From JBGSMB01 sp041740375 (GTDB taxonomy: Bacteria > Patescibacteriota > Saccharimonadia > Saccharimonadales > JAGQMS01): 9,920 bases of DNA. The stretch spans positions 1-9,920 of the forward strand of contig JBGSMB010000053.1 of assembly GCA_041740375.1 (NCBI GenBank). The letters are read 5' to 3'. Of this stretch, positions 1 to 6,073 are shown piece after piece; positions within the stretch are counted from its first letter, which is position 1, and every line of letters starts with the position of its first letter. A model generated the notes under the pieces. The model ran no database searches, was not told where the DNA came from, and saw only the letters and a list, made by a program, of their open reading frames with translations. A program made the position numbers and the translations under genes.

Positions 1-456
1 GAAGAGCTAAACCCATACGCACCTCGCGTAGAGAGCATCACCATCAATCCTGAAAAAATTCGTGAGATTATCGGTAAGGGTGGTGAAACTATTCAACGAA
101 TTACTGCTGAGACCGGTACGGAGATCGATATCAAAGATGACGGTCTTATCATGATATCGAGTCCCGACAAGGACAAAATCGAAGCCGCGAAGAGGATGAT
201 CAAGGGCATTGCCGACGATCCGGAAGTTGGAGCAATCTATGAAAACTCTCGAGTAGTAAGCGTTCTGGACTTTGGTGCGTTTGTTGAGATTATGCCAGGC
301 AAAGAAGGCTTAGTGCATGTTTCTGAAATGAGCGACAAGCGAGTCGAACGACCAAGTGATGTTGTATCAGAGGGCGACAGAGTGAGCGTCAAGTTACTTG
401 CGATCGATGAACGAGGCCGGTTGGTACTTTCAATGAAAGCAGCAAGTCAGGATTAA
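1..456 (+). CDS. pnp: Polyribonucleotide nucleotidyltransferase (PNPase), C-terminal 151 residues, 5' truncated by window edge
   Basis: PNPase is a 3'-to-5' phosphorolytic exoribonuclease that degrades mRNA in the cytoplasm as a ring-shaped trimer. Only its RNA-binding C-terminus is in the window; frame 1 is open from base 1, so the gene begins upstream. Fragment residues about 10-70 form a KH domain, with the GKGG loop at 25-28 inside an IIGKGG context typical of PNPase. Residues about 75-146 form an S1 domain, with VLDFGAFVEI and GLVHVSEM signatures. The order KH then S1 just before the stop is diagnostic of PNPase. The catalytic RNase PH domains are not visible. The gene ends with two in-frame TAA codons (454-459), and the next gene starts 11 nt later, indicating co-transcription with the downstream kinase. 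An internal ATG at 151 is not a gene start, because the KH domain begins before it. Confidence 0.96.
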   Translation, partial: EELNPYAPRVESITINPEKIREIIGKGGETIQRITAETGTEIDIKDDGLIMISSPDKDKIEAAKRMIKGIADDPEVGAIYENSRVVSVLDFGAFVEIMPGKEGLVHVSEMSDKRVERPSDVVSEGDRVSVKLLAIDERGRLVLSMKAASQD

Positions 457-467
457 TAACCAATTCA

Positions 468-1046
468 ATGAGTTACTATAAAAGGCCAATAATTTTGATG
501 TTCTTAGGGGTACCTGGATCGGGTAAAAGCTATTTTGCTCGTCAAGTTGCCGATAAGCTTAGCGCAATTAGAATTAACAGTGACTCGATGCGTCTAGCAA
601 TGTTTGGGTCTACCGAAGAAATTGATAGGATATACAGGACCGAAGACAGGCATATTTTGAATAAATATGTGTTTGGAGGGTTGGACTACATAGCTGAGCA
701 AATTATTTGTCGTGGATACGATGTGGTGTATGACGCTCACCAGAATAAACGTACTGATAGAGAACCCGTAGAGTCGATGGCAATGAAAAATGATGCCGCT
801 GCAATAGTAGTTAGAGTAAATACTCCTCATGAAGTAGCTTACGAAAGGGCACTATCTCGAGACGCGACAGTCGATCAAAGAAAAATGACCCCAGAGCGAG
901 CTCGTGACGCTATCGATCGACATCAGAAAAATACTGACAATCCTTTAGAGTCAGAAAATGTTATTGATATTGACGGACTACAGTCGTTCAATGATCAATT
1001 TCATATTTTTGAAGAGAGGGTAAAAGTAATACTTGAAAGCGCCTAG
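468..1046 (+). CDS. P-loop kinase-like ATPase of the AAA_33 / zeta-toxin / polynucleotide-kinase type
   Basis: This is a 192-residue single-domain P-loop protein. Walker A is GVPGSGKS at residues 14-21, after a hydrophobic strand. The INSDSMR stretch (36-42) places an Asp where zeta toxins and polynucleotide 5'-kinases carry the catalytic Asp. VVYDAHQNKRTDR (86-98) resembles the DAT/DAxxxxxxR segment of the same group, and an arginine-rich lid follows at about 127-146. These families phosphorylate nucleic-acid 5' ends, UDP-amino sugars or small molecules; the substrate here cannot be read from sequence. No antitoxin-like gene is adjacent, so a toxin role is not supported. It lies 11 nt after pnp and overlaps the UDG gene by 14 bp, so it belongs to an RNA-decay/repair operon. 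No SD precedes the ATG, so initiation is probably by coupling to pnp translation. Confidence 0.8.
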   Translation: MSYYKRPIILMFLGVPGSGKSYFARQVADKLSAIRINSDSMRLAMFGSTEEIDRIYRTEDRHILNKYVFGGLDYIAEQIICRGYDVVYDAHQNKRTDREPVESMAMKNDAAAIVVRVNTPHEVAYERALSRDATVDQRKMTPERARDAIDRHQKNTDNPLESENVIDIDGLQSFNDQFHIFEERVKVILESA

Positions 1047-1614
1047 CAAGCAGCAGCTTCTTGATCAGATCAAGGCAGATATACTTGAACAAAATATCTG
1101 CCCAGATTTGGCCGAGAAGGCCACGCAACTAGTATTCGGCGAAGGAAGCCCAGATGCTGACATCGTCTTTATTGGTGAGGCACCCGGAAAGCGAGAAGAT
1201 GAAATGGGACAGCCATTTGTCGGAGCTTCGGGTAAGTTTTTGAGCGAAATGCTCGCCTCGATTAATTTAAAAAGAGAGCAGGTGTATATCACCAATATCG
1301 TGAAATATCGGCCGCCAAATAACCGTGATCCGCTACCAGCAGAAAAAGCAGCATTTTTGCCATTTTTGCAGAAACAGCTAGAGGTAATTAAGCCATTATT
1401 GATCGTGACGCTGGGCAGGCATAGCATGGATAGCCTCGCATCTGGTTTAAAGATTGGTGAAGTGCACGGCCAGCCAAGACGGTATGGAGATCAGGTATTT
1501 TTACCGCTATTTCATCCGGCTGCAGCTCTCTATAATGGATCGCTACGTCAAACATTGTCAGAAGATTTTGCACAGATACCTGCGATCCTCAATAAGATTA
1601 GAAAAACTAAGTAA
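1033..1614 (+). CDS. Family 4-like uracil-DNA glycosylase lacking most iron-sulfur ligand cysteines
   Basis: Uracil-DNA glycosylases excise uracil from DNA, starting base-excision repair. The 193-residue protein shows the family 4 signatures in order: VFGEG (34-38), active-site motif GEAPGKRED (48-56), PFVGASG (61-67), YITNIVKYRPP (85-95) with NRDP, and LFHPAAAL (159-166) as the second active-site motif. Family 4 enzymes normally hold a [4Fe-4S] cluster with four cysteines: an N-terminal CxxC, one in VKCRPP, and one about 16 residues later. Here the only cysteine is C23; Y92 replaces the VKC cysteine and F108 falls where the last would be. The fold should be retained, but cluster binding is very unlikely. 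Start: an in-frame TAA at 1027-1029 makes TTG at 1033 the first possible start, and it overlaps the kinase gene by 14 bp. GAGAGGG at 1014-1020 may serve as the SD. Confidence 0.88.
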   Translation: MKAPSKQQLLDQIKADILEQNICPDLAEKATQLVFGEGSPDADIVFIGEAPGKREDEMGQPFVGASGKFLSEMLASINLKREQVYITNIVKYRPPNNRDPLPAEKAAFLPFLQKQLEVIKPLLIVTLGRHSMDSLASGLKIGEVHGQPRRYGDQVFLPLFHPAAALYNGSLRQTLSEDFAQIPAILNKIRKTK

Positions 1615-1641
1615 TATTTAAAAGAAAGCAATTTATAAATA

Positions 1642-3807
1642 ATGGAAAAACAACCAAGAAGTCCTAGACCTATGAACGACAGCACGCCAAGTGCATCGAA
1701 ACAGCCTGGAAGAAATTCTGGCGGTAACTCAAACAATCGTCAGCAGGGTAATAAGGGACAAAGAAATAACTCTGGAAACAAAAACAATTCCAGGAACAAC
1801 AGCGGTGGTGCTTCACGTGGTGAAGCGATCCGCGCCCAAAAACGTGCTGTTGATATGGCGAATAGACTTGCGAACGAATACGCAGACGCAGTCGGTAATT
1901 CTCAAGAACCGCGTCGGGCAAACAAAATAACGAATGAGTCTGAAAAGCTAAAAGTAACACCGCTCGGCGGGCTAAATGATGTCGGTGAGAAAAATATGAT
2001 GGTGCTCGAATTCGGAACTGATGCGCTGATAATCGACTGTGGTAACGATCTGTCAGTTGATTTACCGGGCGTAAACTATGCAGTAAACGACCCAACGTAT
2101 CTTGAGTCAATAAAGCATAAACTCCGCGGCTATGTAATTACTCACGGTCACCTTGACCACGTGGGCGGATTACGACATATCGTACCAAAGTTCCCTGCGC
2201 CTATTTATGGCTCACGATTCACTATCGGAATGGTTGAGAAGACCTTTGAAGATGCCGCGGCTGACACAGGGCTATCCTTTAAGCCTGAAACGGTAATCAT
2301 GAACATGGACAATCACGAACGACTCAAAATCGGTGAGTTTGTTATCGAGCTGCTTCGAATAACTCACTCAATCCCTGAAGCAAGCGCAGCGATTATTGAT
2401 ACGCCTGTTGGTCGGGTATTGAACACCGGAGACTTTCGACTCGACCCTGAGCCTCTTGATGAGCACCCAAGCGACATCGCACGTCTTAAAAAAGCCGGTG
2501 AAGAAGGTGTACTGCTCCTAATGAGTGATAGCACCAACGCAGCTCAACCAGGACGTACAGAAACGGAACATTCGCTCCAAGATAGCTTTTATGATCTTAT
2601 CGGCAAAGCGGATGGACGTGTTTTTGTGTCGATCTTTTCGAGTAATATGAACAGAATTCAAATGATCGTAAACGCAGGTGTAGCGGCTGGGCGTCGGATC
2701 GGTATCGACGGTAGGAGCATGATGAGCTATGCCGAAATCGCCGTTCGCCAGGGTATCTTGAAGATCCCGCAGGGTTCAGTACTCCCAATGCGTGAAATGG
2801 CCAGCATGGATGACAATAAAATATTGGTTATTTGTACTGGTGGGCAGGGTGAGCCAGGTGCGGCCCTTCAGCGAATGAGTGAGGGTGAACACAAACACAT
2901 AAAGCTAAAGCAAGGCGACACTGTCGTGATTAGTTCTAGCCCCATCCCCGGCAACGAGATTCGCTACCAGATGATTGGTGACAATTTGATTAGCCGAGGA
3001 GTTAACTTGTTCCGCCATCCAACTCACGAGGTAGATGGCTGCGGCCCTCTGCACGTATCAGGACACGCCAAGCGCGAAGAAATGCGAGAAATGCTGCAGC
3101 TCACAAAACCGAAGTTCTTCATGCCGATTCACGGCGGTGCGCTATTTCGTAAGTATCATGGGGGAGTAGCCGTCGAAGAAGGCTGGAAGCGGGAGAACGT
3201 TTTGCTCCCAACAAACGGTGACTCGATGTACTTTACAAAAGATGGAATGGAGTTTGGCGATAGTGTGCCAAATGGAGCATGGCTTGTCGACCAAAGCGGT
3301 CAACTTGTGAGCGGTGTGGTGGTAAAAGATCGTTTGGTCCTTGCAGAGCATGGACTCGTAGTAGTAATCCTCACAATTGATAGGAAAACAGGCGGACTGC
3401 TTACTAGCCCGGATATTGTTACTCGTGGCTTCATTTACATACGAGATAGCGAGCAGCTAATGGACGAATTCAGATCAGAGCTACGGCGCGCGGTAAACCA
3501 ACGGTTCAAGCGAATCGACCTAGACAGGTTTAAGGCCGAGATTAAAGATCATGTGACGCATTTCCTCTATGAGCAAACCGGGCGAAGCCCAATTGTTATC
3601 CCTGTAGTTAACGTCATAGGCGGTCGTACAGAGCGCCCAGGCGGGAATGACAACGGGAAGCGGGGCAACAACCAAAATACGACTTCAGGGCAAGAGGGCG
3701 CTAACGACGTTACGCCAGAAAAAAGCGCCGAAGATGAGCGCGCAGAGCAACAAAAGCGTTTCCAAGAAATGCGAACACGGCTTCTTGGCACCGATCAAGC
3801 GAGGTAA
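1642..3807 (+). CDS. rnj: Ribonuclease J (metallo-beta-lactamase/beta-CASP RNase) with long polar N- and C-terminal tails
   Basis: RNase J is a zinc-dependent endo- and 5'-to-3' exoribonuclease for mRNA decay and rRNA maturation. The 721-residue protein is longer than the roughly 555 residues of Bacillus RNase J1. Residues 1-100 are a low-complexity tail rich in Asn, Gly, Ser, Arg and Gln. The metallo-beta-lactamase core starts near 104 (TPLGGLNDVGEKN). Zinc-site motifs are HGHLDH (168-173), H242 in THSIPEA, and D264 in NTGDF. Beta-CASP features include SDSTNA (295-300), SGHA (473-476) and PIHGG (495-499). The RNase J C-terminal domain spans about 555-660 (LVLAEHGLVVV, PDIVTRGFIYIR). A charged Gly/Asn tail of about 60 residues ends the protein. 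The start ATG has only weak AAAGAAAG upstream; M11 is an alternative. It lies 27 nt after the UDG gene and 13 nt before the TrpF-like gene. Confidence 0.96.
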   Translation: MEKQPRSPRPMNDSTPSASKQPGRNSGGNSNNRQQGNKGQRNNSGNKNNSRNNSGGASRGEAIRAQKRAVDMANRLANEYADAVGNSQEPRRANKITNESEKLKVTPLGGLNDVGEKNMMVLEFGTDALIIDCGNDLSVDLPGVNYAVNDPTYLESIKHKLRGYVITHGHLDHVGGLRHIVPKFPAPIYGSRFTIGMVEKTFEDAAADTGLSFKPETVIMNMDNHERLKIGEFVIELLRITHSIPEASAAIIDTPVGRVLNTGDFRLDPEPLDEHPSDIARLKKAGEEGVLLLMSDSTNAAQPGRTETEHSLQDSFYDLIGKADGRVFVSIFSSNMNRIQMIVNAGVAAGRRIGIDGRSMMSYAEIAVRQGILKIPQGSVLPMREMASMDDNKILVICTGGQGEPGAALQRMSEGEHKHIKLKQGDTVVISSSPIPGNEIRYQMIGDNLISRGVNLFRHPTHEVDGCGPLHVSGHAKREEMREMLQLTKPKFFMPIHGGALFRKYHGGVAVEEGWKRENVLLPTNGDSMYFTKDGMEFGDSVPNGAWLVDQSGQLVSGVVVKDRLVLAEHGLVVVILTIDRKTGGLLTSPDIVTRGFIYIRDSEQLMDEFRSELRRAVNQRFKRIDLDRFKAEIKDHVTHFLYEQTGRSPIVIPVVNVIGGRTERPGGNDNGKRGNNQNTTSGQEGANDVTPEKSAEDERAEQQKRFQEMRTRLLGTDQAR

Positions 3808-3810
3808 GGG
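3805..3810 (+). promoter_or_regulatory. Ribosome binding site deciding the TrpF-like start
   Basis: TAAGGG overlaps the RNase J stop codon TAA and ends 10 nt before ATG 3821. It supports this start over upstream in-frame codons inside the RNase J gene, and implies translational coupling with RNase J. Confidence 0.6.
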
Positions 3811-3820
3811 TAAAAGTCAT

Positions 3821-4744
3821 ATGAACTATGTTGGAATTAGCGGTGTCGCTACCGTAGCTCAACAGCAAAGAATTGTCGAAATCGCTAGAAGTGCTGAATT
3901 TCCTTTTGTTGAGGCCAGCCTTTTGCTTGGTGTTAAAGCTACCGAGACGACCCAGTGGCAAGATCAGCCAAACAAAAATGGACGGCTTTGGTATCCAGTT
4001 GGCGAAGATTTTCGACATAGCCTTGACTTAGAGGCGAATTTATATGGCATTGAAATAGACCCAGATTTAATTTATGCCGGCCAAATTCGTCCAAATATTC
4101 AATTTTATTTTGGCGATCTTATCAAAAACCATCATAGAGTGACGTCATTTACCCTAAGGGCGTTAGAAAGAGCGAAGAATTGGAAAAGGTATGCTCATAG
4201 TCAGGAAGCGGTTCCTCCTATGGTGCAGTTAGACATGTTCCCTTGGATGGATGCAGAATGGGACAGTCATCTTCGTGGCATGTATGAAAAGAGTAATTAT
4301 GGCTTAATACTGCAGTGCCACGCAGATTACATGAAAGAATTTCACCCCTACCAAATAGTGCGGCGACTGCGAATACTAAAAGGCATGGGCATAACAGGTA
4401 CTGTATTATTTGATTCTTCGCACGGAAGGGGGATTGAGCTAAACCCAGAAGCGCTTCGTCCTTTTGTTGGTGCGGTAACTGACTCGGAGTTGGGCAATAA
4501 CTTTACTGTGGGTATTGCGGGTGGACTCTCTGGCGACAATGTTGAAGAGATTATTCCACCTTTGTTGGAGGAATTCGACGAATTATCTTGGGATGCTGAA
4601 GGTAGCTTGCACTATAAAAATGGTGAAAACGATGGAGACTTCATCCAGCTTGAACTTGAGAAATATATCAGAGCGTCTGCAGCTGTTTTGAAGGAGTACG
4701 CCGCTAAACACCCAATTTCAACAGTACGGGATGACCGACCCTAA
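3821..4744 (+). CDS. TIM-barrel protein resembling phosphoribosylanthranilate isomerase (TrpF-like), function unassigned
   Basis: This is a 307-residue protein with a TrpF-like pattern. The N-terminus, VGISGV (4-9), corresponds to the KICGI strand of TrpF. VLFDSSHGRG (195-204) resembles the strand carrying the TrpF catalytic Asp, here D198. VGIAGGLSGDNVEEII (230-245) matches the phosphate-binding ILAGGL-x-P-x-N-V strand and helix. LSWDAEGSLHYKNG (255-268) sits where TrpF has DVSSGVE. The catalytic Cys of KICG appears to be Ser7. The protein is about 100 residues longer than TrpF, mostly between 60 and 165, and no trp genes are nearby. I therefore call it TrpF-like only, and true isomerase activity is doubtful. 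The frame is open further upstream, but that lies inside the RNase J gene. ATG 3821 is chosen because AAGGG (3806-3810) precedes it by 10 nt and the family-like sequence begins there. Two TAA codons end it, and it closes the operon. Confidence 0.65.
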   Translation: MNYVGISGVATVAQQQRIVEIARSAEFPFVEASLLLGVKATETTQWQDQPNKNGRLWYPVGEDFRHSLDLEANLYGIEIDPDLIYAGQIRPNIQFYFGDLIKNHHRVTSFTLRALERAKNWKRYAHSQEAVPPMVQLDMFPWMDAEWDSHLRGMYEKSNYGLILQCHADYMKEFHPYQIVRRLRILKGMGITGTVLFDSSHGRGIELNPEALRPFVGAVTDSELGNNFTVGIAGGLSGDNVEEIIPPLLEEFDELSWDAEGSLHYKNGENDGDFIQLELEKYIRASAAVLKEYAAKHPISTVRDDRP

Positions 4745-4763
4745 TAAAGAGTCCCTGTAGATA

Positions 4764-4791
4764 TTTACATTCAAACGTCACGGAGTATAGT
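4764..4791 (+). promoter_or_regulatory. Sigma70-type promoter for the 4.8-5.0 kb mini-unit
   Basis: TTTACA (4764-4769) is followed by a 16-nt spacer and TATAGT (4786-4791). The predicted transcription start is near 4798, about 20 nt upstream of a strong SD. It lies immediately after the tandem stop of the TrpF-like gene. The match is by eye to the -35/-10 consensus. Confidence 0.55.
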
Positions 4792-4813
4792 TTGAGGTAG
4801 CTCACGACAAAAA

Positions 4814-4823
4814 GGGAGGTGAT
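4814..4823 (+). promoter_or_regulatory. Very strong Shine-Dalgarno sequence
   Basis: GGAGGTGAT at 4815-4823 is an exact complement of nine bases at the usual bacterial 16S rRNA 3' end and is the best SD in the window. No ATG lies at normal spacing. GTG overlaps it at 4819 and TTG is at 4823, which leaves the start codon it serves unclear. Confidence 0.55.
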
Positions 4824-4998
4824 TGTATACAAGAAGCTACTTCATGAGCGAATTGGCCTCAAGGGACTCTTCCTGATTCTCTTGACCGGACAAATTCAAA
4901 ACGACGTAATAAGTAGAGCGGTTGGGTGGATCGGGTTCGCCCTGATTGTCTTGACGGTGATTAGTTTCTACGGAGAACCGTTCCGTAGGCGTCTTTAG
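4819..4998 (+). CDS. Possible 59-codon hydrophobic membrane miniprotein
   Basis: An open frame too short for usual gene calling runs from GTG 4819 to TAG 4996-4998. The peptide begins with a basic stretch (YKKLLHERIGLK). It then has a short hydrophobic segment (LFLILLTG, residues 17-24), a polar bridge (QIQNDVISR) and a clear membrane-spanning segment (AVGWIGFALIVLTVISF, 34-50), and ends in basic PFRRRL. It is framed by its own promoter at 4764-4791, a near-perfect SD at 4814-4823 and a 12-bp hairpin at 5005-5037, as for an independent transcript. Against it, GTG 4819 overlaps the SD rather than lying 5-9 nt beyond it, and in-frame ATT 4822 and GTA 4825 are rare starts. I recognise no family. 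The transcript could instead be a non-coding RNA, or the start may be misread. The membrane-protein reading is inference. Confidence 0.45.
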   Translation: MIVYKKLLHERIGLKGLFLILLTGQIQNDVISRAVGWIGFALIVLTVISFYGEPFRRRL

Positions 4999-5004
4999 AA
5001 CAAA

Positions 5005-5037
5005 GCCCTCCTGTCGCCTAAAAACCGACAGGAGGGC
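5005..5037 (+). terminator. Perfect 12-bp GC-rich hairpin, probable terminator without a U-tract
   Basis: The arms GCCCTCCTGTCG (5005-5016) and CGACAGGAGGGC (5026-5037) are exact reverse complements around a 9-nt loop, CCTAAAAAC. It starts 6 nt after the miniprotein stop and ends just before the next promoter, the expected place for a terminator. The downstream bases ACTACTATAC contain no run of T, so intrinsic termination would be weak. An mRNA-stabilising 3' hairpin or a factor-dependent site is an alternative. Confidence 0.55.
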
Positions 5038-5047
5038 ACTACTATAC

Positions 5048-5076
5048 TAGACAAATGCTGTAAAATATGCTATTGT
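5048..5076 (+). promoter_or_regulatory. Sigma70-type promoter with extended -10, upstream of the DHH-family gene
   Basis: TAGACA (5048-5053) is followed by a 17-nt spacer and TATTGT (5071-5076), with an extended -10 TGC directly before the hexamer. The predicted start is near 5083, giving a very short A-rich leader (AAAATAAAAA abuts the ATG) with no SD. The element, spacer included, is nearly identical to the ftsK promoter at 6652-6680. Confidence 0.7.
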
Positions 5077-5100
5077 ATTATCGTTAATTTAAAATAAAAA

Positions 5101-6054
5101 ATGACAGAAAAATTACAAGAAGTACCTTCTCCAGAAGAAAGCAAAGACGTCTACTTTATTGGCGGTGAAGATTTAGAAATGCATCGTATTCGTGATCGTT
5201 TGCATCGCTATGGAGCAAAAGTCGTAGATTTATCACTGCAACAGAGAGACGCAGACGTAGATATTTATAGAGAAGATATACAGAATGTAGTAAAACAGGG
5301 TAATACACCGGTTACTATCGAGCTTCGCGGCGCTGATACTGTTGCGGGTGTAGAAGTTATTGACCATCATGGACTTGATTATGCTCATAGGGATGCATCT
5401 ATCTCCCAGGTCCTTGAGCGTTTGGGTATAGAGCCAAACTTTATAGATAAGATCGTTGCTGCAAATGATGCACATTACATTCAGGGTATGGTCAATGTAT
5501 TAGACGGAGAGTATAAAGATCGTTTTATGCGTAAGCGAGGTGGCGGAGAAGAAGCAGAGGAGAGGTATGAAAAGGTGCGCTCACGCATCATCTCTAGTGT
5601 TAGGCGGGCAGATCGTGAAGCTCAAGGAGTGACCGCAGAGATAGAAGCCGAAGCAGAGGAAGCTCTCAAGCATATGGAAATTTTAGAGAATGGGCTACAT
5701 ATAGTGAGAGTTTCGAGTGTTGAAACGTCACCTGTCACGGACCGCCTTTTCGACAAATGGGGTGATAGTATGGAAAATTTAGCGGTTGTGTGTGCATCTG
5801 ATCAAGAAGTTAACGAGGTTTGGTTTTATGGCCGCGGGGATATTTGCAAGAAAACTCTTGAGCATTTTCAAGCAAAGAAGCAAGAACGGATTGATACAGA
5901 CCCAAACGAACCACTCAGGCGCGGTATCTACCATACGGTAGGAGGTGGCCAGGGACTTGGTAATGCCAAGATGGCTGCGCGTTGCCTTGTGGTTGCTGGC
6001 GAAGAAGAGGTTATTTCATTTATCTCTAACCTAGAGGATAATGCTAGTATCTAA
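5101..6054 (+). CDS. DHH-family phosphoesterase-like protein, apparently degenerate
   Basis: This is a 317-residue protein with marks of the DHH/DHHA1 group, whose members hydrolyse small phosphodiesters, oligoribonucleotides or polyphosphate. VEVIDHHG (84-91) contains the DHH motif. SISQVLERLG (100-109) and VAANDAHYIQGM (119-130) follow, as in many uncharacterised DHH proteins. RRADREAQGVT (168-178) also recurs in that group. A glycine-rich HTVGGGQGLGNAKMAARC (278-295) sits where DHHA1 domains carry their GGGH-type substrate loop. The N-terminal metal-binding DxD motif of active DHH enzymes is not evident in residues 15-50, where the sequence is YFIGGEDLEMHRI. Catalysis is therefore uncertain. 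Residues 148-190 are glutamate-rich and probably helical. It has its own promoter at 5048-5076 and no SD; the A-rich leader probably serves initiation. The nucleotidyltransferase gene follows after 19 nt. Confidence 0.7.
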   Translation: MTEKLQEVPSPEESKDVYFIGGEDLEMHRIRDRLHRYGAKVVDLSLQQRDADVDIYREDIQNVVKQGNTPVTIELRGADTVAGVEVIDHHGLDYAHRDASISQVLERLGIEPNFIDKIVAANDAHYIQGMVNVLDGEYKDRFMRKRGGGEEAEERYEKVRSRIISSVRRADREAQGVTAEIEAEAEEALKHMEILENGLHIVRVSSVETSPVTDRLFDKWGDSMENLAVVCASDQEVNEVWFYGRGDICKKTLEHFQAKKQERIDTDPNEPLRRGIYHTVGGGQGLGNAKMAARCLVVAGEEEVISFISNLEDNASI

Positions 6055-6061
6055 CACCTCT

Positions 6062-6066
6062 AAGGA
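6062..6066 (+). promoter_or_regulatory. Ribosome binding site deciding the nucleotidyltransferase start
   Basis: AAGGA (6062-6066) lies 7 nt before ATG 6074. It favours 6074 over the upstream in-frame ATG 6041, which would overlap the DHH gene by 14 bp and lacks an SD. Confidence 0.65.
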
Positions 6067-6073
6067 TGAAATT

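Noticed and set aside
468..1046. Zeta-type toxin of a toxin-antitoxin system
   Set aside because: The P-loop and catalytic Asp resemble zeta toxins, but no antitoxin-sized gene is adjacent and the neighbours are RNA-decay and repair genes in one operon.
1691..1930. 79-codon frame inside the RNase J N-terminal region
   Set aside because: It is an out-of-frame shadow of the low-complexity head with no recognisable domain and no SD.
3647..3820. Upstream in-frame extension of the TrpF-like gene starting at 3647
   Set aside because: It lies entirely within the RNase J reading frame, encodes a low-complexity shadow of the RNase J tail, and has no SD. ATG 3821 has one and fits the fold's start.
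4747..4871. 10-bp inverted repeat AAGAGTCCCT (4747-4756) and AGGGACTCTT (4862-4871)
   Set aside because: The arms are 105 nt apart, and the first lies upstream of the predicted transcription start, so they would not pair in that RNA. A chance match of this length is plausible.
4823..4876. 17-codon frame from TTG 4823 using the strong SD
   Set aside because: The spacing from the SD is only 3 nt and the product is a short polar peptide without features. The longer hydrophobic frame is more gene-like, though not proven.
6041..6073. Longer nucleotidyltransferase start at ATG 6041
   Set aside because: It adds 11 residues outside the family's usual N-terminus, overlaps the DHH gene, and lacks an SD, whereas ATG 6074 has AAGGA 7 nt upstream.
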